Part shown: positions 27,461-32,329 of the stretch, in pieces
Layout of the letters: every line of letters begins with the position of its first letter
Position numbering within the stretch: position 1 is the first letter of the stretch
DNA from: Candidatus Izemoplasma sp.
GTDB lineage: Bacteria > Bacillota_I > Bacilli_A > Izemoplasmatales > Izemoplasmataceae
Direction: 5' to 3'
NCBI GenBank assembly: GCA_007116245.1
Contig: SKIW01000090.1
Location: 1 to 32,329, forward strand
DNA: 32,329 bases
Notes under the pieces: generated by a model
Databases searched by the model: none
The model's input: the letters and a program-made list of their open reading frames with translations, nothing else
What the model was told of the DNA's origin: nothing
Translations under genes and position numbers: made by a program

Positions 27461-29524
27461 ATGAAAAGACTCGTTATAGTAGAATCACCAAGTAAGTCAA
27501 AAACAATCAAGCAATACCTCGGTAATGATTATGAAGTATTATCCTCAAAAGGCCATATCCGTGATCTATCAATCTCGAATGTTGGAGGTCTAGGACTGGA
27601 TATCGAGAATAATTTTACACCTAAATATGACATTATTAAAGATAAAGAAAAAACCGTAAGAGACTTGAATAAAGCAGCTAAAAAGGTTGATGAAATCTAT
27701 CTAGCTACTGACCCGGATCGTGAAGGTGAAGCCATAAGCTGGCATTTACAAGAGGTTTTAACAACGAAAGATAAGCCGATCAAACGCGTGATTTTTAACG
27801 AAGTTACAAAAAGCGCAGTGACTGAGGCTTTTCAGCAACCGCGTGATATCGATTTAGCGTTAGTATCAAGTCAAGAAACGCGTCGTATTTTAGATAGGAT
27901 TATCGGGTTTAAACTCAGCAAGCTACTTCAAAATAAAATAAAATCAAAATCCGCGGGTAGAGTGCAAAGTGCAGCGTTAAAAATTCTCGTTGAACGCGAA
28001 AAAGAAATCGATGCGTTTACACCAGAAGAGTATTGGAGAGTTAAAGCGATTTTCGAGCAATTTGAAGCAGAACTGGCCCGCGTTGATAAACGAAAAGCGA
28101 AGCTTACAAACGAAGCAGAGACAACTAAATTAATCGCTACGTTAGGTAAAACTTTTACGATTGATCAAGTAAGATCACGAGAACGTAAGCGCGCAGCAAA
28201 ACCACCATTCACAACATCTTCACTACAACAAGAAGCATCGAATAAGCTAAATTTCACAGCACAAAAAACAATGTTAATCGCACAGCGCCTCTACGAGGGA
28301 ATCGAGTTAGCCTCTGAAACAGTAGGGTTAATCACTTATATGAGAACGGATTCTAATCGCTTGAGTGATACATTTGTTTATCCTGCTAAAAGTTATATTG
28401 AAGAAACATATGGTAAAGAATATGTTGGTACAAAGTCACGCCATAAACATAAAAAGAATATTCAGGATGCGCATGAAGCGATTCGACCCACAGCAATTAA
28501 GTATCATCCAGATAAGATAAAAACGTATTTATCAAGAGATGAGTTAAGACTTTACACATTGATTTATCAACGTGCAGTGGCATCTTTAATGCGCTCAGCG
28601 CGTATTAATACCACGACTATCTTTTTGAACAACGCAAATACCGTCTTCAAAGCACGCGCACAAGAACTCACATTTGACGGTTATTTAAAAGTGTATGGAA
28701 AATACGAAAGCCTTGAACTTAAACAACTACCAGAGCTAAAAGAAGGAAATACGCTAGAAGCAAAATCATTTAATCCTTCTCAACACTTTACTCAACCACC
28801 GGCACGCTTTACAGAAGCAACACTCATTAAGGAGATGGAAGAACTCGGTATTGGGAGACCTAGTACGTATTCGCAAACCATATCTACCCTTAAAAACCGT
28901 AAATACGTCACTATAGAAGAAAAGAAATTCATGCCTACGGATCAAGGAAAACTCACTATCGAGAAACTAGATGGATTCTTTAGCCAGATTATTAACGTCG
29001 ATTACACCGCTAAAATGGAAAATATACTCGATGATATCGCACAAAATAAAGAAGAACAAACGGTTATAATTTCAAACTTCTATCACACGTTTATTCCATT
29101 AGTTGACAAAGCGAATCGTGAGATGGAAAAAACAGCACCGAAAACAACGGGCGAAACATGTCCGAAATGTGGTAAAGAAATGGTTTACCGTGAATCAAGG
29201 TACGGAACATTCGAAGCATGCAGTGGGTATCCGGATTGTAAATACATTAAACCGAATGGCGATAAACCAGAACCGCCTAAAAGCACAAACCTAAAATGCC
29301 CTAAATGTCAAAAAGGAACCATTGTAGAACGCGTTGCTAAAAGAGGAAAAAGCAAAGGCAATAGTTTCTACGCGTGTGATAATTTCCCTAAATGCAAGCA
29401 TATATTATCTGGGAAACCAACGCATGAACACTGTCCTAAATGCAACAACTTAATGGTAGAAACAGAAGATGGAACGATTCGTTGTGATGACCAAAAAACC
29501 TGTGGCTTTGTGCAAAAACCATAA
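27461..29524 (+). CDS. topA: DNA topoisomerase I (type IA) with three C-terminal zinc fingers
   Basis: KRLVIVESPSKSKTIKQYLG, TDPDREGEAISWHL, GLITYMRTDSNRLS, ELGIGRPSTYS; three CPKC-type zinc fingers. Confidence 0.98.
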   Translation: MKRLVIVESPSKSKTIKQYLGNDYEVLSSKGHIRDLSISNVGGLGLDIENNFTPKYDIIKDKEKTVRDLNKAAKKVDEIYLATDPDREGEAISWHLQEVLTTKDKPIKRVIFNEVTKSAVTEAFQQPRDIDLALVSSQETRRILDRIIGFKLSKLLQNKIKSKSAGRVQSAALKILVEREKEIDAFTPEEYWRVKAIFEQFEAELARVDKRKAKLTNEAETTKLIATLGKTFTIDQVRSRERKRAAKPPFTTSSLQQEASNKLNFTAQKTMLIAQRLYEGIELASETVGLITYMRTDSNRLSDTFVYPAKSYIEETYGKEYVGTKSRHKHKKNIQDAHEAIRPTAIKYHPDKIKTYLSRDELRLYTLIYQRAVASLMRSARINTTTIFLNNANTVFKARAQELTFDGYLKVYGKYESLELKQLPELKEGNTLEAKSFNPSQHFTQPPARFTEATLIKEMEELGIGRPSTYSQTISTLKNRKYVTIEEKKFMPTDQGKLTIEKLDGFFSQIINVDYTAKMENILDDIAQNKEEQTVIISNFYHTFIPLVDKANREMEKTAPKTTGETCPKCGKEMVYRESRYGTFEACSGYPDCKYIKPNGDKPEPPKSTNLKCPKCQKGTIVERVAKRGKSKGNSFYACDNFPKCKHILSGKPTHEHCPKCNNLMVETEDGTIRCDDQKTCGFVQKP

Positions 29525-29623
29525 GTGGTCAATCCCTTTAGAGTTTAAATAGTACCTTATTATCGTGATATTGTAGCTTACTTAAACTTTAGTGAAACAA
29601 AGAAATAATTGAGCTTCAAAACA

Positions 29624-29652
29624 TTGACACAAAAAAATGATTGTGGTATTAT
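29624..29652 (+). promoter_or_regulatory. Promoter of intergenic small RNA candidate
   Basis: TTGACA (29624-29629), 17-bp spacer, TGG-TATTAT (29647-29652). Confidence 0.8.
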
Positions 29653-29658
29653 TAAGGT

Positions 29659-29760
29659 GCGACTGAGAAGTCGCGACTTATCCCTTACATAGCATGGTGA
29701 ATAATTTTTTATTCACACATCCCCTTCCTTAATCCGCCGAGAGGCGGATTTTCCCTTTTT
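29659..29760 (+). ncRNA. Candidate structured C-rich small RNA of unknown family
   Basis: Downstream of a strong promoter: GCGACT-GAGA-AGTCGC hairpin, ATGGTGAATAA-TTTT-TTATTCACACAT hairpin, single-stranded TATCCCTT and ATCCCCTTCC, then terminator AATCCGCC-GAGA-GGCGGATT. No plausible ORF. Confidence 0.7.
29731..29760 (+). terminator. Terminator of small RNA candidate
   Basis: AATCCGCC-GAGA-GGCGGATT followed by TTCCCTTTTT. Confidence 0.85.
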
Positions 29761-29796
29761 ATAGGAATATCCTTTTTAAAGCACGCGTTTTTATGG

Positions 29797-29802
29797 TATA
29801 AT
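29797..29802 (+). promoter_or_regulatory. ftsY promoter, extended -10
   Basis: TGG-TATAAT separate from and downstream of the small-RNA terminator. Confidence 0.65.
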
Positions 29803-29834
29803 GGCCTGTGATAAAATGAAAGAATGGTGTAATT

Positions 29835-30800
29835 ATGGGATTCATTAAAGAGTTATTTCAATCAAAAAAACGTAAAGAAAAAGCACAAAAATATAATATT
29901 GGTATGAAAAAAACACGCCAGAGCGTGTTTAATCAGCTTGATGAATTATTACAAAAAAACGTTAAAATTACAGACGAATTATTTGAAGATATTGAAGAAA
30001 TATTTATTATGGCGGATATTGGTGTTAATACCGTTATTTCCATGGTGAATCATTTACGAGAGAATGTCGAAGTTAATAATGTAAAAAATGCGGAAGACTT
30101 AAAAGAGATGATTGTCGAAGAAATGTTTAAACGTTATGTTAAAGAAGATATCGTCGATACGAACCTTGACACTGAGCATAATCTTGCTGTCTTATTGTTT
30201 GTCGGTGTAAACGGAGTAGGTAAAACAACTACAATCGGAAAAGTCGCACATCTTTTAAAACAAAAAAATAAACGAGTTATGATGGTTGCGGGGGACACTT
30301 TTCGTGCTGGTGCAATCAATCAATTACGTATTTGGAGCGAACGGGTTGGGTGTGACTTTTATGAAAAAGCACCAGGTTCTGATCCATCTAGTGTAATGTT
30401 TGAAGCAATACAATATGCTAAAAAAAATAATATTGATGTCTTGCTTTGTGATACCGCAGGACGATTGCAAAATAAGAAGAATTTAATGAATGAGTTATCA
30501 AAAATACATCGTGTTATTGGTCGTGAGATAGAAGACGCACCACATGAGACACTGTTAGTCATCGATGCTACAACAGGTCAAAACGGTTTGAGTCAAGCAA
30601 AGATTTTCAATGAAGTCACAACACTAACCGGCGTGATTTTAACTAAACTTGATGGCACCGCTAAAGGTGGTATTGCTCTTGCGGTAAAAGATACACTTAA
30701 TATACCGATAAAAATGATTGGTTTAGGGGAAAAACTAGAAGACCTTGAGTATTTTGATATCGAGGAATATATTTACGGATTATTTGCGGATATCGTCTAA
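29835..30800 (+). CDS. ftsY: Signal recognition particle receptor FtsY (NG domain)
   Basis: GVNGVGKTTTIGKVAHLL, GDTFRAGAINQL, DTAGRLQNKKNLMNEL, TKLDGTAKGG. Confidence 0.97.
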   Translation: MGFIKELFQSKKRKEKAQKYNIGMKKTRQSVFNQLDELLQKNVKITDELFEDIEEIFIMADIGVNTVISMVNHLRENVEVNNVKNAEDLKEMIVEEMFKRYVKEDIVDTNLDTEHNLAVLLFVGVNGVGKTTTIGKVAHLLKQKNKRVMMVAGDTFRAGAINQLRIWSERVGCDFYEKAPGSDPSSVMFEAIQYAKKNNIDVLLCDTAGRLQNKKNLMNELSKIHRVIGREIEDAPHETLLVIDATTGQNGLSQAKIFNEVTTLTGVILTKLDGTAKGGIALAVKDTLNIPIKMIGLGEKLEDLEYFDIEEYIYGLFADIV

Positions 30801-31135
30801 TGGAAACTTTAGAACGCCATCACGAAATCGTTGAGTTATATGAAAGATATTATCCCCTTTTAACCATAAAACAGCAGAATGTTTTAGAGTACTACTATAT
30901 TGATAACTATTCGTTAAGTGAAATTTCTGAACTCAATCATATCTCGCGTAATGCAGTGCATGATTTGATTAAACGCACAGTAAGTAAACTATATGATTAT
31001 GAACGAAAGCTTAAGTTAAACCAAAAAAGAAATGCGCGATTAAAACTAATCGATGCATTACAAAACGCATCAACAGATGCGGAGATTAAGCAATTATTAG
31101 ATGAACTAGAGAAGGTGGAAACAGATGGCATTTGA
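30800..31135 (+). CDS. ylxM: YlxM/p13-family helix-turn-helix protein
   Basis: YYPLLTIKQQNVLEYYYIDNYSLSEISELNHISRNAVHDLIKR; located between ftsY and ffh. Confidence 0.93.
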   Translation: METLERHHEIVELYERYYPLLTIKQQNVLEYYYIDNYSLSEISELNHISRNAVHDLIKRTVSKLYDYERKLKLNQKRNARLKLIDALQNASTDAEIKQLLDELEKVETDGI

Positions 31136-32329
31136 TCAACTATCCGATCGCTTGCAAATGGCGCTACGCCGAATGACAGGTAAAGCACGATTAACCGATA
31201 ATGATATTGAGGAAATGATGCGTGAAATACGCTTGAGTTTACTTGAAGCAGATGTCAACTTTAAGGTTGTTAAAACATTTACTCAAGAAATTAAAGAGAA
31301 GGCGCTAAACGAAAAAATCTTGAAGGGACTAAACCCTTCACAACAAGTCGTTAAAATAGTACACGAGGCTTTAAAGGATTTACTTGGGGGAGAAACCAGT
31401 GTTTTCACTTTAAAGTCACAAGGAACGACGACATTAATGCTAACGGGGTTACAAGGTTCAGGTAAAACCACAACCGCAGGAAAACTCGCGAATTTTGTAC
31501 GTAAACACCATAAAGTTAAACCGTTACTCGTCGCGCTTGATATTTACCGTCCTGCTGCGGTTGAACAATTAAAAACCATTGGTCAACAACTTGATATCGA
31601 AGTTTTTGAAAAAGGAATTAACGTAAAACCACTCGAGATTGCAAAAGAAGCACTGCAGTTCGCTTCAGAGAACAATTATAATTTCATTGTTTTTGATACC
31701 GCCGGAAGACTCCATATCGATCATGAGATGATGGATGAAATTCAAGAACTAAAAAACGGTATTAAACCCGATGAAATCTTTTTAGTACTCGATGCAATGA
31801 CAGGTCAAGACGCTGTAAGCGTTGCAGATCACTTCCATACATCTTTAGGCATTACCGGAAGTATAATCACTAAACTTGATGGTGATACTAGAGGTGGTGC
31901 AGCGCTATCGTTAAGAAAAGTCACTGATGTCCCTATTAAATTTATGGGTTTAGGTGAAAAACTCGATGATTTTGATGTTTTCCATCCTGAGCGAATGGCT
32001 AGCCGAATCCTCGGTATGGGTGATATGCTCACGCTTATCGATAAAGTTACTGAGAATGTCGATGAAGATGACATGATGAACTTAATGGAAAAAATGATGT
32101 CAGGAAAATACAACTACAATGATTTCTTAAAACAGCTAAAGATGATAAAGCGTATGGGCTCTTTAGGGGGACTAATGAAACTCATTCCTGGGGTTAATAA
32201 AATGATGAAAAACGCCGATATAGATGAAAAGCAACTTGTCTATATTGAAGCATTAATCGGCTCAATGACGCATTCTGAACGGAAAAACCCTGATTTAATA
32301 AGACGCAGTAGTAGTCGCCGTAGAAGAAT
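31125..32329 (+). CDS. ffh: Signal recognition particle protein Ffh (3'-truncated by window)
   Basis: My translation from ATG 31125: MAFDQLSDRLQMALRRMTGKARLTDNDIEEMMREIRLSLLEADVNF..., LQGSGKTTTAGKLA, DTAGRLHID, TKLDGDTRGGAALS, M domain LGGLMKLIPGVNKM; open to window end, so absent from the ORF track. Confidence 0.97.
   Translation, partial: MAFDQLSDRLQMALRRMTGKARLTDNDIEEMMREIRLSLLEADVNFKVVKTFTQEIKEKALNEKILKGLNPSQQVVKIVHEALKDLLGGETSVFTLKSQGTTTLMLTGLQGSGKTTTAGKLANFVRKHHKVKPLLVALDIYRPAAVEQLKTIGQQLDIEVFEKGINVKPLEIAKEALQFASENNYNFIVFDTAGRLHIDHEMMDEIQELKNGIKPDEIFLVLDAMTGQDAVSVADHFHTSLGITGSIITKLDGDTRGGAALSLRKVTDVPIKFMGLGEKLDDFDVFHPERMASRILGMGDMLTLIDKVTENVDEDDMMNLMEKMMSGKYNYNDFLKQLKMIKRMGSLGGLMKLIPGVNKMMKNADIDEKQLVYIEALIGSMTHSERKNPDLIRRSSSRRRR

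Noticed and set aside
29659-29760. Intergenic RNA as SRP (4.5S) RNA because it lies near ftsY/ffh
   Set aside because: Lacks the conserved SRP apical loop sequence (GGAA tetraloop with AGCAGCC-type symmetric loop); structure does not match.
1-32329. CRISPR arrays, IS elements, prophage, toxin-antitoxin, tRNA/rRNA genes
   Set aside because: No regularly spaced repeats, transposase or integrase motifs, or tRNA cloverleaf sequences were seen on either strand by eye.
1-32329. Alternative genetic code (TGA as Trp)
   Set aside because: TGA serves as the stop of the alpha/beta hydrolase (15137-15139) and ylxM (31133-31135), and Trp is encoded by TGG throughout.

Overview
The window is a low-GC bacterial chromosomal segment, most likely Mycoplasmatota/Bacilli (Acholeplasma/Izemoplasma-like). 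TGA is used as a stop, so this is not Mycoplasma code 4. It is dense in core genes: rpoC(partial)-rpsL-rpsG-fusA-tuf-EF-G-like paralogue-tatD-HtrA-like lipoprotein protease-ychF-membrane protein-cinA-alpha/beta hydrolase-[arsR-permease-CxxC protein]-rpsF-ssb-rpsR-DUF438/PAS protein-(minus strand) YhhQ-type transporter-gdpP::rplI fusion-dnaB-MATE-prfA-prmC-topA-[intergenic small RNA candidate]-ftsY-ylxM-ffh(partial). No CRISPR array, transposon, phage or tRNA/rRNA was seen. The best second-look items are: (1) an autonomous ~100-nt C-rich structured small RNA candidate between topA and ftsY with its own promoter and terminator; (2) a preQ1-I-like riboswitch upstream of the minus-strand queuosine-precursor transporter; (3) an in-frame GdpP-ribosomal protein L9 fusion with a strong Shine-Dalgarno and start codon embedded at the junction; (4) an EF-G paralogue lacking the catalytic His; (5) a palindromic ArsR operator; (6) a topA promoter whose -35 lies inside the upstream terminator hairpin; (7) a tuf leader with a palindrome over the promoter and a 13-bp tandem repeat; and (8) near-universal TGN-extended -10 promoters and stop codons embedded in terminator stems.
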